NCBI GenBank assembly: GCA_017650085.1
Contig: JAGCFN010000066.1
Coordinates: 1 to 39,295, forward strand
Direction of reading: 5' to 3'
DNA from: Bacteroidaceae bacterium
Lineage (GTDB): Bacteria > Bacteroidota > Bacteroidia > Bacteroidales > Bacteroidaceae
Length of the DNA: 39,295 nucleotides
Shown here: positions 16,801 through 24,521 of the stretch, piece by piece
Position numbering within the stretch: position 1 is the first letter of the stretch
Layout: the number at the start of each line of letters is the position of its first letter
Program-made: the position numbers and the translations under genes
Notes under the pieces: generated by a model
Told to the model about the DNA's origin: nothing
Databases searched by the model: none
What the model saw: the letters and a program-made list of their open reading frames with translations, nothing else

Positions 16801-19570
16801 CCTTGCTGGTGGCGACATCTACTCTCAGTACTATGCAGGTCAACTTTACCTGAACAACACCTACAACTACTTCATGTCTCCTAGCGAGGATCTTATCGAA
16901 GTTGACGCTGCCGAAGATGGCGTGAACTGCCTCATCAGCGAGGATGATCCATTTATGGAAGGTTCTGATGTATTAGGATATGTACCTTCAACATTCAAGG
17001 GCTGCTCTTATGCTTACAATGCAGGACGCTATCAGAACTTCGTAGCTGCAGAGGTTACCGACGAAACTCTGACTGTCGGTATGCGCAGTCTTGGTACTGG
17101 CATTGATGGCGACTGGATGCCATTCGGCAATCTCCACGTCATATATCTTGGCACAGCCGACAATGCTAACGAAAAATTAGCAGAAGTTTTGGAAGGCTAT
17201 TCCACACGAGCACAAGTTATTGTAGATTTTAACTGGGAATCCGATGGCGAATATGTCATGCAATTCCCTAACGTATCTGAGGACTTGAAGGGTCAACTCA
17301 CGGAAGCCATTAGTGCTGTCGACGACGCAACTACCGGCGAATCCAAGATGGAACTCATCAACATCTTCTCCGACCTCTTCAATAAAGTTCATGCTTGCCG
17401 CAAGGCATACATCGCAATGCAAACAGCTGCTAACGAACTGTTCGAGTACCTCGGCACTTTGGATGCCTACGGCATGATTTCCGAAGAGGACTATACCGAA
17501 TGGGAAACCCTCGTGCTTGAGGCACAGGATCACTACACGAATGGTGACGTCACAGCAGAGGAAGCTCTCCAGATAGCAGAGAAGCTTAACAACTGCGAAC
17601 TTGTCCAGAAGCCTGTTGACGGAGTATATCAGTTGGCTACAGTTGACGACGTGAAACTCTTCTCTATATTGGTAAACAACGGTAAGAGTGATGCCAAAGC
17701 TGTATTGACGAACGATATTGACATGGGCGAGGTAGAATACTTCGAGCCTATTGGCACTTCAAGCACACCCTTCAAGGGTGAGTTCGATGGTCAGGACCAC
17801 AAGATCTCCAACTTCACGATGGAGTCTGCTTCTGGCGATGCACAAGGATTTATCGGTTATGCAAGCGGTGCAACCATTAAGAACTTCCACATCGACGGTG
17901 CAATCACTTACTATGGTGGCACAGGTGTTGGTGCTGTTGGATGGGCAACGGGTACCACTATCCACAATGTTCACTCAGCTCTTGACATCGCAGTCGCTGC
18001 AACCTCGCACCACATCGGCGGTGTTTGCGGTCACTTTAGCGAGAACAGTAAGGCCAGCAACTGCTCATTCAGCGGAACGATCAACGAGACTTCCGGCAGC
18101 CACGACTGTATCGGCGGCATCGGCGCTTACTCCAACAACGGCGTAAGTTACACCAATTGCGCTAACTATGGCACTATCATTTACACTGCTGCCAATGCTT
18201 ATGCTGGTGGTATCTGCGGCTACGTCAACAACGATAGTTTCGTTGGCGTCTTCAATTGTCTCAATGTCGGAACCGTTGCAATGGCAGATGGCTCAACACC
18301 ATCTTACGGCGGTGCTTTCGTTGGACGTTTGCGTGGCCATGCAAACTCTAAGTTCGAGAACAACCACATGCTTGAGGGCAGCGCTCCCAACACTAGTGGC
18401 GAGAACAAGATTACAGCTAATATATGCAACGCAGAGCAGCTTGCCAGCGGCGAAATCTGCTACAAGCTGAATGGCGACCAGAGCGAAATCAACTGGTACC
18501 AGACTCTTGGTGCAGACGAGTTCCCGATGCTTTTCGACACGCACAAGGTTGTCTATATTGACTCAAATGGCAACTACACCAATGAAGAAACACATACTGG
18601 TACAGGTACTCAAGACGATCCGTTTGTAGTGAAGTCGGCTGCTGACCTCTCTAACCTGATTAACTTGCTTGTTTCAGGTCGTATGAACTATGTGGTTATG
18701 GAAGAAGATGTCGATATGGCTGGCGTAACAGATTGGACACCTCTCTTCAACATTGCCGACCAATCGAATGGATATCCTTTCATCGACTTCGACGGTAAGG
18801 GTCATGTTATCAGCAATCTCACCTCCAACACAGAAGGAGCATATGACTACTGCGGCCTGTTTGGTATCCTTTGTGGCAATGTTCGCAACTTGGGTGTAGA
18901 GAATGCTGATGTGACTTGTGCCGGTGGTACAGGTATCTTGGCAGGCTATCTGGGCCACTCTACCTTCGGCCAGCCCTGCTATGTTGAGAACGTTTGGGTA
19001 ACAGGTAAGGTAACTGCCAACGGCTACTGCGGTGGCATGTTCGGTAACGTTGCCTGCGAGAGCCATATCAAGAACTGCTACGCTAACGTGGAAGTGACTG
19101 GCTCTGGCGACCTGACAGGCGGCATTATCGGCCGTGTTCGTGCACAGGTTGATATGGAGAACGTCTATGCAGCCGGTAGCATCAACCGCGGCGGTGGCAT
19201 CATCGGTGGAGGCTTCCAGGATGCAACTCCTGCAGGCTCTTACAAGAACATAGCCGTTTGGAACAACACTGAGAAGAACTTCGGTCCTGCTCGCGAAAGC
19301 GACGTCCAAAGTGGCATCCTCTACTACGACGGCACCAACTTTGCTGAGCTTCAGGAGAAGGTTGTTGCATGGGATCCCACAGTATGGTCCTGCGATATGG
19401 AACCTGGCAGCTATCCTGTATTGGCAGCCTTCGATCCTGATGGCATCAAGGGAGTGACAGCAGACTACAGCAAGCAGTCTACCGAGATCTACAACCTTGC
19501 TGGTCAACGTTTGAGCAAGATGCAAAAGGGCATCAACATCGTGAACGGCAAAAAGATTATGGTTAAGTAA
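13865..19570 (+). CDS. Giant secreted GLUG-repeat beta-helix protein (1901 residues)
   Basis: A signal peptide (MKRTFYSLFMAFLLGMAGTQAWA) is followed by two GLUG/beta-helix modules (about residues 30-345 and 398-740), a helical linker (~765-905), a lectin-like beta domain opening LVTNPTFTEGDGFEGW (~913-1100), another helical stretch (~1110-1240), and two more modules (~1249-1540 and ~1578-1860). Modules share landmarks: an opening like DGVYQLATVDDVKLF, a (T/K)(N/A)DI line, FDGQGH, GGIVGY-type turns and, in the first three, a close like CYKLNGDQSEINWYQTLG. The C-terminus is IYNLAGQRLSKMQKG plus NGKK, 18 of 27 residues identical to that of the EEP-GLUG protein. Probably an extracellular adhesin or glycan-binding scaffold; no catalytic motif was seen. 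It is monocistronic between a long leader region and a terminator. Confidence 0.88.
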   Translation: MKRTFYSLFMAFLLGMAGTQAWADDLTTTEIDGVTYYVINNGEEFKAFADLVSNGELGANAVLKADISLASVITEESPWTPIGTSGGIYTGTFDGQGHSISGFNATSEADGGGLFGYATGATIKDFSIAGTLTATAGTGTGVVGYPSNCTITDIHSSLTIVVPVGGVHHVGGVVGSGRGGNTISGCTFRGTMDVAAGSTDNFAGIVAYLGGDSVSFCANYGDITFDDPGCAAGGVAGYCNNTGSYVQNCLNMGKVTFNESEGTPTYGGAIVGRLRTHDLNKMTGNCWLEGSATGAGKDGGNPNLTTAFCFTPDMLPTGEVCYKLNGDQSTIGWYQTLGTDEQPVLDATHAQVYMNGRLHCNGDVYEGSSFSNENTEVIQDEHNIVDGFCSYCNLFDRNYLTPNADGFFEIGNAKQLVWFEQFVNTGELSANAVLTADIDFADLMPEGADPEETEVDWTPIGDWGATRGVSNAGYKGHFDGQGHTIKNLNATSKQNYFGVFGVISTDCLIENFDIYGTYHTTFQYAGSVAAYARDDRPTIRNIHSFVDIYNSSAGGRQGGILGGVLTTSYKTTIENCTYSGTLDGNDAGGNGNYGGIVGYVNNNSNTVADITNCLFDGNVVNNNAAPGGCTFGGFVGYSNGGAVTIKNSLSIGHVESAVWGQFFGAVKSTRSSLPNSYYIGEILNGTASTVTLTATETDTDELASGEIAWKLNEETFVDVVWHQTLGDQAYPVPYGNGAIVYQTPSGYECISSDDPDSFADFLNNVIANEKEFLQDIVAYQASVNAYETEIESWEDIETLEEFLEAYKAAAELKEAIKTSAANYAAYQQACEAAATYMEENNLQGETTDILKSYLEDNVEPSEEGYPNGSYAYIMENLNLDDEALAAEVTYLNQLLEAAIAADGIVPGNEITRLVTNPTFTEGDGFEGWTTEVADGGALATGGVAEIMKIARGKNGTFDIKQTVSNLPNGIYLMALNGMFLAGGDIYSQYYAGQLYLNNTYNYFMSPSEDLIEVDAAEDGVNCLISEDDPFMEGSDVLGYVPSTFKGCSYAYNAGRYQNFVAAEVTDETLTVGMRSLGTGIDGDWMPFGNLHVIYLGTADNANEKLAEVLEGYSTRAQVIVDFNWESDGEYVMQFPNVSEDLKGQLTEAISAVDDATTGESKMELINIFSDLFNKVHACRKAYIAMQTAANELFEYLGTLDAYGMISEEDYTEWETLVLEAQDHYTNGDVTAEEALQIAEKLNNCELVQKPVDGVYQLATVDDVKLFSILVNNGKSDAKAVLTNDIDMGEVEYFEPIGTSSTPFKGEFDGQDHKISNFTMESASGDAQGFIGYASGATIKNFHIDGAITYYGGTGVGAVGWATGTTIHNVHSALDIAVAATSHHIGGVCGHFSENSKASNCSFSGTINETSGSHDCIGGIGAYSNNGVSYTNCANYGTIIYTAANAYAGGICGYVNNDSFVGVFNCLNVGTVAMADGSTPSYGGAFVGRLRGHANSKFENNHMLEGSAPNTSGENKITANICNAEQLASGEICYKLNGDQSEINWYQTLGADEFPMLFDTHKVVYIDSNGNYTNEETHTGTGTQDDPFVVKSAADLSNLINLLVSGRMNYVVMEEDVDMAGVTDWTPLFNIADQSNGYPFIDFDGKGHVISNLTSNTEGAYDYCGLFGILCGNVRNLGVENADVTCAGGTGILAGYLGHSTFGQPCYVENVWVTGKVTANGYCGGMFGNVACESHIKNCYANVEVTGSGDLTGGIIGRVRAQVDMENVYAAGSINRGGGIIGGGFQDATPAGSYKNIAVWNNTEKNFGPARESDVQSGILYYDGTNFAELQEKVVAWDPTVWSCDMEPGSYPVLAAFDPDGIKGVTADYSKQSTEIYNLAGQRLSKMQKGINIVNGKKIMVK

Positions 19571-19607
19571 CGTACATCATTATATAATAATAGATGTCCC
19601 ATAAAGC

Positions 19608-19650
19608 AAGGGGGCTCAAGTCTGAGAAGGCTGAGCCCCCTTACTTTTTC
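19608..19650 (+). terminator. Rho-independent terminator after the GLUG giant gene
   Basis: An 11-bp perfect stem, AAGGGGGCTCA / TGAGCCCCCTT (19608-19618 and 19632-19642), with a 13-base loop followed by ACTTTTTC. It begins 37 bases past the stop. Confidence 0.92.
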
Positions 19651-19702
19651 CTGTGGGCTGAAAAATATTCGACGAAATGGTGCACTATTCAGAGAATTGT
19701 AT

Positions 19703-19710
19703 TATCTTTG
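19703..19710 (+). promoter_or_regulatory. -7 element (TATCTTTG) for the GH2 gene
   Basis: A full TAnnTTTG match about 30 bases before the ATG at 19741, giving a leader of roughly 25 bases. No TTTG lies at the expected -33 distance. It sits just after the preceding terminator, which supports a new transcript here. Confidence 0.65.
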
Positions 19711-19740
19711 CACCAACAACAACCAATTATGTATTTTTAG

Positions 19741-21600
19741 ATGAAAAGATTGTTCCTTTCGCTCCTGTTGATCTGCACGACGGCCGGAGCATGGGCTCTG
19801 CCTAGGGCTGAGTACCCGCGTCCACAGTTTGAACGCCAAGACTGGCTAAACCTCAATGGTGACTGGACCTACACTTTCGACTTCGTTGGCTCCGGTATGG
19901 AGAAGAAACTCTTCGAGAGCAAGGGCTTTGACAGTAAGATTACCGTACCATTCTGTCCCGAGAGCAAGCTCAGTGGCGTAGGCTACACCGACTTTATCAA
20001 CAACATTTGGTACCAGCGCAACATCCAAATTCCACAGGATTGGGCTGGCCGCAACGTAATGCTCAACTTCGGTGCAGTCTATTTCAACAGCGAGGTATTC
20101 ATCGACGGACACCTTGCCGGACGACACTTCGGTGGCAGCACTTCCTTCGCTATTGATGTTACGAGGTTCCTCGCTGACGGAAAAGAGCATTCTCTAGTCG
20201 TACATGCTTACAGCGACACGCGGACCACTAAGCAGCCCGCCGGCAAGCAGAACGTACGCCTCAACCAGTTCGAGTGTATGTACACCCGCACCACAGGCAT
20301 CTGGCAGACAGTATGGATGGAGCCAGTCAACGAGAATGCACTCCTTCGTGCCCAGGTTATCACGGACATCGACCAGGGACAAGTCATCCTGCATCCCATG
20401 TTTTATCGCGAATCAGCAGGAACATTGACTGTTATCTTGAAAGACGGCAAGAAGGTGGTCGCCACGAAGACGGTAAAGGCACAGAACAACTCAACTATCG
20501 TGCTTCCTGTCAAAGGGCAGAAACTGTGGAGCCCCGAGAATCCGTTCCTCTACGACCTCACCTACGAAGTGAGGGACGCCAGCGGCAAAGTCGTTGACCG
20601 TGTCAACAGCTATCTTGGGATGCGCAAGATTCACGTTGAAGGAAACAAGACCTACCTCAACAATGAGCCCTTCTATCAGCGTCTCGTCCTCGACCAAGGG
20701 TTCTATCCCGACGGCATCTGGACTGCTCCGACCGACGAGGCTTTGCGTCGCGACATCGAACTCTCCTTGGCTGCAGGCTTCAACGGTGCTCGCCTGCATC
20801 AGAAGGTCTTTGAGGAACGTTTCCACTACTGGGCCGATAAACTTGGATACATCACTTGGGGCGAAGCTCCGTCGTGGGGCATGAATGCCAACGACCCGGA
20901 GGTGGCACGCAATTTCCTCAGCGAATGGACCGAGGAGATAGTGCGAGACCGCAACCATCCCAGTATTGTGACGTGGACTCCGATGAACGAAGAGTGGTGG
21001 CCAGACCGCGTGCAGTTCCCACGTTTCGTTGCCGACGTCTATGACCTCAGCAAAGCGCTCGACCCGACTCGACCTGTCTGCGACGTCAGTGGCGGCGTGC
21101 ACATCAAGACCGACATCTGGACAACGCACAACTACGAACAAGACCCGAAGCGGCTCAAGGAAGCAATCTACAACGGACAACGCTGGTTCCAGACGCCCAA
21201 CGAATATCCTGGCATCCCACGCACGAACACCGGCTTCAACCGTCCAACCGACAATGAGGTGTACGACTTCCCTCGCTACGAAAAGGCCGACAAACCCTAT
21301 CTCCTCGATGAATTCGGAGGTATTAAGTGGGTTAAGGGTCAAGACACAGCCACCGGAAACTCGAATGCCAGTTGGGGTTACGGCGAACCTCCCCACTCGC
21401 TCGAGGAGTTCTATGCCCGTCTGGAAGGTCAGGTCGATGCCTTGATGGAGATTGCCGACAACGTATGGGGTTACACATACACCCAACTCACCGATGTCGA
21501 GCAGGAACAAAACGGCATTTATTTCTACGACCGTACAGAGAAGTTCGATATGGCACGCATTAAAGCCATCTTCTCCAAAAAGCCTGCTTCGAGCAAGTAA
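19741..21600 (+). CDS. Glycoside hydrolase family 2 (beta-galactosidase/beta-glucuronidase-like)
   Basis: A 619-residue secreted enzyme (signal peptide MKRLFLSLLLICTTAGAWA). The order is a sugar-binding jelly-roll (~25-185; LNGDWTYTF, WYQRNIQIP), an Ig-like domain (~190-290; TGIWQTVWMEPV starts it) and a TIM barrel (~295-610). The acid/base is Glu 417 in WTPMNEEWW and the likely nucleophile is Glu 524 in LLDEFGGIK. It lacks the C-terminal domains of LacZ, so it is a short three-domain type. The usual barrel-opening NGKPF(Y/L)-type segment is NNEPFYQRLVLDQG. The linkage is beta, but whether the sugar is galactose, glucuronate or arabinose cannot be read. It probably acts in the periplasm on oligosaccharides. 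It has its own promoter and a terminator shared with pyrH. Confidence 0.92.
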   Translation: MKRLFLSLLLICTTAGAWALPRAEYPRPQFERQDWLNLNGDWTYTFDFVGSGMEKKLFESKGFDSKITVPFCPESKLSGVGYTDFINNIWYQRNIQIPQDWAGRNVMLNFGAVYFNSEVFIDGHLAGRHFGGSTSFAIDVTRFLADGKEHSLVVHAYSDTRTTKQPAGKQNVRLNQFECMYTRTTGIWQTVWMEPVNENALLRAQVITDIDQGQVILHPMFYRESAGTLTVILKDGKKVVATKTVKAQNNSTIVLPVKGQKLWSPENPFLYDLTYEVRDASGKVVDRVNSYLGMRKIHVEGNKTYLNNEPFYQRLVLDQGFYPDGIWTAPTDEALRRDIELSLAAGFNGARLHQKVFEERFHYWADKLGYITWGEAPSWGMNANDPEVARNFLSEWTEEIVRDRNHPSIVTWTPMNEEWWPDRVQFPRFVADVYDLSKALDPTRPVCDVSGGVHIKTDIWTTHNYEQDPKRLKEAIYNGQRWFQTPNEYPGIPRTNTGFNRPTDNEVYDFPRYEKADKPYLLDEFGGIKWVKGQDTATGNSNASWGYGEPPHSLEEFYARLEGQVDALMEIADNVWGYTYTQLTDVEQEQNGIYFYDRTEKFDMARIKAIFSKKPASSK

Positions 21601-21641
21601 TACAGCACGTTGCCAAACCAGGCACGGCTAATTGTAAAACT

Positions 21642-21678
21642 AAACTAGGCGCGTCGTTCTACACGGCACGCCTAGTTT
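21642..21678. terminator. Bidirectional terminator between GH2 and pyrH
   Basis: A 10-bp stem, AAACTAGGCG / CGCCTAGTTT (21642-21651 and 21669-21678), with a 17-base loop, flanked by A-rich sequence on the left and TTTTC on the right. It can end transcripts from both converging genes. Confidence 0.8.
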
Positions 21679-21702
21679 TCGAAAGACTTTAGAGGTCTTC
21701 CT

Positions 21703-22413
21703 TCAGTTGTGCACCAAAGTGCCTATTTCTTCGCCGTCGAGGACACGTTTGAGGTTGCCCACAACATCCATATTGAAGACATAAATAGGCAGATTGTTTT
21801 GCTGACACATTGCAGTTGCCGTGATGTCCATCACTTTCAGGCCACGTGAAATGACCTCATCATAAGTGATGTCGTGGAACTTGGTGGCAGTCGGATCTTT
21901 CTCAGGATCAGCCGTATAGATACCATCAACACGGGTTCCCTTGAGCATCACGTCTGCTTCAATTTCGATGCCACGCAGAGAAGAGCCCGTATCTGTCGTG
22001 AAGTAAGGGCTTCCAGTACCGCCACTGAAGATAGCTATTTCACCTCTCTCCAGCGCTTCGATTGCTTTCCATTTACCATAGAACTCGCCGATGGGCTCCA
22101 TCCTGAAAGCCGTCATCACTCGATTTTTCTGTCCGATTGCATCGAGTGCGCTGCTCAAAGCCAGTGAGTTGATGACCGTAGCGCACATGCCCATCTGGTC
22201 GCCTTTGACGCGATCGAAGCCTTTGCCTGCTCCCGTCAAACCTCGAAAGATGTTGCCACCTCCGATAACAATGCCGATCTGAACGCCCATATCGGCTATT
22301 TCCTTGATTTGCTTGGCATACTCGTTCAGACGTTTCACGTCGATGCCATAGCCCTGTTCGCCTTGCAGACTTTCGCCCGAAAGCTTAAGAAGAATGCGTT
22401 TGAATCTTGCCAT
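21703..22413 (-). CDS. pyrH: UMP kinase
   Basis: A 236-residue amino-acid-kinase-fold enzyme that phosphorylates UMP to UDP, feeding RNA, UDP-sugar and CTP synthesis in the cytoplasm. Signature segments are RILLKLSGESL at the start, GIVIGGGNIFRG (residues ~47-58), a GTGSPYFTTDT phosphate/UMP loop (~131-141) and GIYTADPEKDP. The length is normal. It lies 10 bases downstream of the biotin ligase gene in the same direction and is probably transcribed from that gene's promoter. It converges with the GH2 gene at a shared terminator. Confidence 0.98.
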   Translation of the reverse strand: MARFKRILLKLSGESLQGEQGYGIDVKRLNEYAKQIKEIADMGVQIGIVIGGGNIFRGLTGAGKGFDRVKGDQMGMCATVINSLALSSALDAIGQKNRVMTAFRMEPIGEFYGKWKAIEALERGEIAIFSGGTGSPYFTTDTGSSLRGIEIEADVMLKGTRVDGIYTADPEKDPTATKFHDITYDEVISRGLKVMDITATAMCQQNNLPIYVFNMDVVGNLKRVLDGEEIGTLVHN

Positions 22414-22423
22414 ATTGTATATA

Positions 22424-23194
22424 TTATATAATGTATTTCACTTCTTTGAATTCATAGCGACGTCGATTACCTTCTTTATCCAGTAGAATCAGGTGCCCAG
22501 ACTGTTCCACATCTATGAGTTTGGCACAAAAAACGCCCATTTCATCGCAATATTTGTGCTCTTCGTCTCGACGATAAAGCCCTTCCTTGTAGTGTTCGTG
22601 CAAGGCATCAAGAGCATCATCTTTTCCGTTTTCGACTTTTTTCATATAATGTGTGAAACGTTCCATAAACTGTTCCAACACACTACGTCGCTCCACATCA
22701 TAGCCAACAATGTCTGCTAAGGAACGCGGATTGGGAGCATCACTCAGGAAACGTCGCTGGCTTATATTGATGCCGATTCCAATCGTAGAACTCCTGATCT
22801 GCGACCCTTGCAAGTCGTTCTCGATGAGTATGCCTGCCACTTTACTGTCTTCGAAGTAGATATCATTTGGCCACTTAATGCGAAAGCCTGGAGCAAAGGC
22901 ATTGAGAGCATCTCGAACGGCTAGAGCTGCAACTTCCGAAACTGCGAACATCCGTCGAGCAGGCAGGTTTGACGGCCTAACACGAAGGCTGAACAGGAGA
23001 TTCTTCCCCTTTTCCGACTCCCAACTATTCGTGCCTGCCCCTTTTCCAGCACTCTGGAATTCGGCTGTTACAAGTGTCATTCTGTGGTCGTCTGGCGTAT
23101 CAAGATGACGCAGGAAGTTGTTCGTAGAATCCACCTCATCGAGTTCTATCATGCGAAACATCGGCGAATCGTCCAGACAGAAATGCTTCTCCAT
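22424..23194 (-). CDS. birA: Biotin--[acetyl-CoA-carboxylase] ligase, monofunctional
   Basis: A 256-residue cytoplasmic enzyme that activates biotin with ATP and attaches it to carboxylase carrier proteins. I place the start at 23194 (MEKHFCLDDSPMF); the frame stays open ~50 codons upstream, but that part overlaps the -7 element and is not protein-like. A start at 23161 (MFRMIELDEVDSTN) is also possible. Motifs are VDSTNNF, QSAGKGAGTNSWESEKG (the biotinyl-AMP loop, with Lys where GRG is usual), KWPNDIYF with the KVAGILIEN lid, and IGIGINIS. There is no N-terminal helix-turn-helix, so it is not the bifunctional repressor form. It leads a two-gene unit with pyrH. Confidence 0.93.
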   Translation of the reverse strand: MEKHFCLDDSPMFRMIELDEVDSTNNFLRHLDTPDDHRMTLVTAEFQSAGKGAGTNSWESEKGKNLLFSLRVRPSNLPARRMFAVSEVAALAVRDALNAFAPGFRIKWPNDIYFEDSKVAGILIENDLQGSQIRSSTIGIGINISQRRFLSDAPNPRSLADIVGYDVERRSVLEQFMERFTHYMKKVENGKDDALDALHEHYKEGLYRRDEEHKYCDEMGVFCAKLIDVEQSGHLILLDKEGNRRRYEFKEVKYII

Positions 23195-23250
23195 CGTTTT
23201 TACTTCACGTTCTTCGTGCTCCCACGCCACCCTTTGTATGGAAGACAATG

Positions 23251-23258
23251 CAAAGATA
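23251..23258 (-). promoter_or_regulatory. -7 element (TATCTTTG) for birA-pyrH
   Basis: On the - strand this is TATCTTTG, a full TAnnTTTG match ~57 bases before the chosen birA start. It supports the start at 23194 over longer versions of the frame. No clear -33 TTTG. Confidence 0.6.
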
Positions 23259-23353
23259 GCAAACTTTTCCCTTTCGGAAACGAGAAGAAAGGAAAAAGAG
23301 CAAAATATAACAAGATTTTGGGCGTTATGCTTCATAATGTGCAAACTTTTAAG

Positions 23354-23361
23354 TATCTTTG
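23354..23361 (+). promoter_or_regulatory. -7 element (TATCTTTG) for the GH105 gene
   Basis: A full TAnnTTTG match 38 bases before the ATG at 23400. It is divergent from the birA-pyrH promoter about 100 bases away. No -33 TTTG at the expected spacing. Confidence 0.65.
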
Positions 23362-23399
23362 CACGAAAAATACAGATTTAAAATTCAAACTTGGTTAAT

Positions 23400-24509
23400 A
23401 TGAAACGGCAACTTTTGACAATTGTGACGCTATTGTTTACTTTGACAAGTATGGCAAAGAATGATTTACTTCGCGACTTCCCAGCAGGAAGCACGCCTCA
23501 AGAAGTAGGGCGACGCCTTGCCTATCACTTTGCCGATAGCAGGCACCATTATTGGGGCGAGTCGAAGTATATCGGCTACCATGAGGTGTGTGCCTGGAAC
23601 GGAGCCCTTATGTGGGGACGAGCCGCGAACGATGCCATGATACTGCAGAAGATGAAGGAACGCTTTGACGACCTCGTGGCAAATCACAAAGAGAACCTGC
23701 CTATCAAGAATCATGTGGACTTGAACATGTTCGGTTCCTTGCCGTTGAGCCTTTATGCGTCTTTCCCAACAGAAGAGAGTTACAAAACAATGGGGCTCTC
23801 TTATGCCGACACTCAATGGCAACTGCCTCCCAATGCGAAGGAGAGCGAGAAACGACTTGCCCGTCAAGGATACACTTGGCAAACGCGGATGTGGATTGAC
23901 GATATGTATATGATTACGATTGTCCAAGCGTGGGCTTATCGAACGACAGGAGACCGCAAATACATAGACAGAGCCGCTCACGAAATGGTGAAATACCTTG
24001 ATGAACTGCAACGACCGAACGGGCTCTTCTATCATGCGCCAGACGTTCCTTTCTATTGGGGACGAGGCGACGGATGGATGGCAGTCGGGCTGACAGAAGT
24101 GCTGAAAGCGCTTCCGAAAGACAGTCCCTACTACAAACGCATCATGAAAGGTTACAAGAAGATGATGAAGAGCCTGCTCAAGTATCGAAATGACGAAGGC
24201 CTTTGGAACCAACTTATCGACCAGCCTGACTTCTGGACAGAAACGTCTGGCTCCGCCATGTTTACCTATGCTTTCATTCGTGGCGTGAAAGAAGGATGGC
24301 TCTCGGCAAAGACCTATGCCCCAGCCGCTCGCAAAGCCTGGCTCGCCCTCATACCTTATATTAATAGTAACAACGACGTCACAAAGATTTGTGTTGGCAC
24401 AAACAAGAAGAACGACTTCAATTATTACCTCGATCGCCCACAAATGACAGGTGACTATCACGGCCAGGCTCCTTATCTTTGGTGTGCAGCAGCACTTTTG
24501 GAAAAGTAA
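23400..24509 (+). CDS. GH105 unsaturated rhamnogalacturonyl/uronyl hydrolase
   Basis: A 369-residue secreted (alpha/alpha)6-barrel enzyme with signal peptide MKRQLLTIVTLLFTLTSMA. The ATG at 23400 is preferred to an upstream in-frame TTG. Family landmarks are YHEVCAWNGALMWGR, WQTRMWIDDMYMITIVQ (containing the likely catalytic Asp, near residue 165), FYHAPDVPFYWGRGDGWMAVGL (the conserved GRG-GW substrate-binding stretch), and SGSAMFTYAFIRGVKEGW. Such enzymes hydrate the 4,5-unsaturated uronate that polysaccharide lyases leave on pectic or other uronic-acid oligosaccharides. It starts a cluster with a large GH2 twelve bases downstream. No lyase is in the window. GH88 is a related alternative but the motif set fits GH105 better. 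Confidence 0.88.
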   Translation: MKRQLLTIVTLLFTLTSMAKNDLLRDFPAGSTPQEVGRRLAYHFADSRHHYWGESKYIGYHEVCAWNGALMWGRAANDAMILQKMKERFDDLVANHKENLPIKNHVDLNMFGSLPLSLYASFPTEESYKTMGLSYADTQWQLPPNAKESEKRLARQGYTWQTRMWIDDMYMITIVQAWAYRTTGDRKYIDRAAHEMVKYLDELQRPNGLFYHAPDVPFYWGRGDGWMAVGLTEVLKALPKDSPYYKRIMKGYKKMMKSLLKYRNDEGLWNQLIDQPDFWTETSGSAMFTYAFIRGVKEGWLSAKTYAPAARKAWLALIPYINSNNDVTKICVGTNKKNDFNYYLDRPQMTGDYHGQAPYLWCAAALLEK

Positions 24510-24521
24510 TAATCTGAAAAC

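Noticed and set aside
20491-21510. 339-codon - strand frame opposite the GH2 gene
   Set aside because: Antisense to the catalytic domain of a clear GH2 enzyme, with no protein features of its own.
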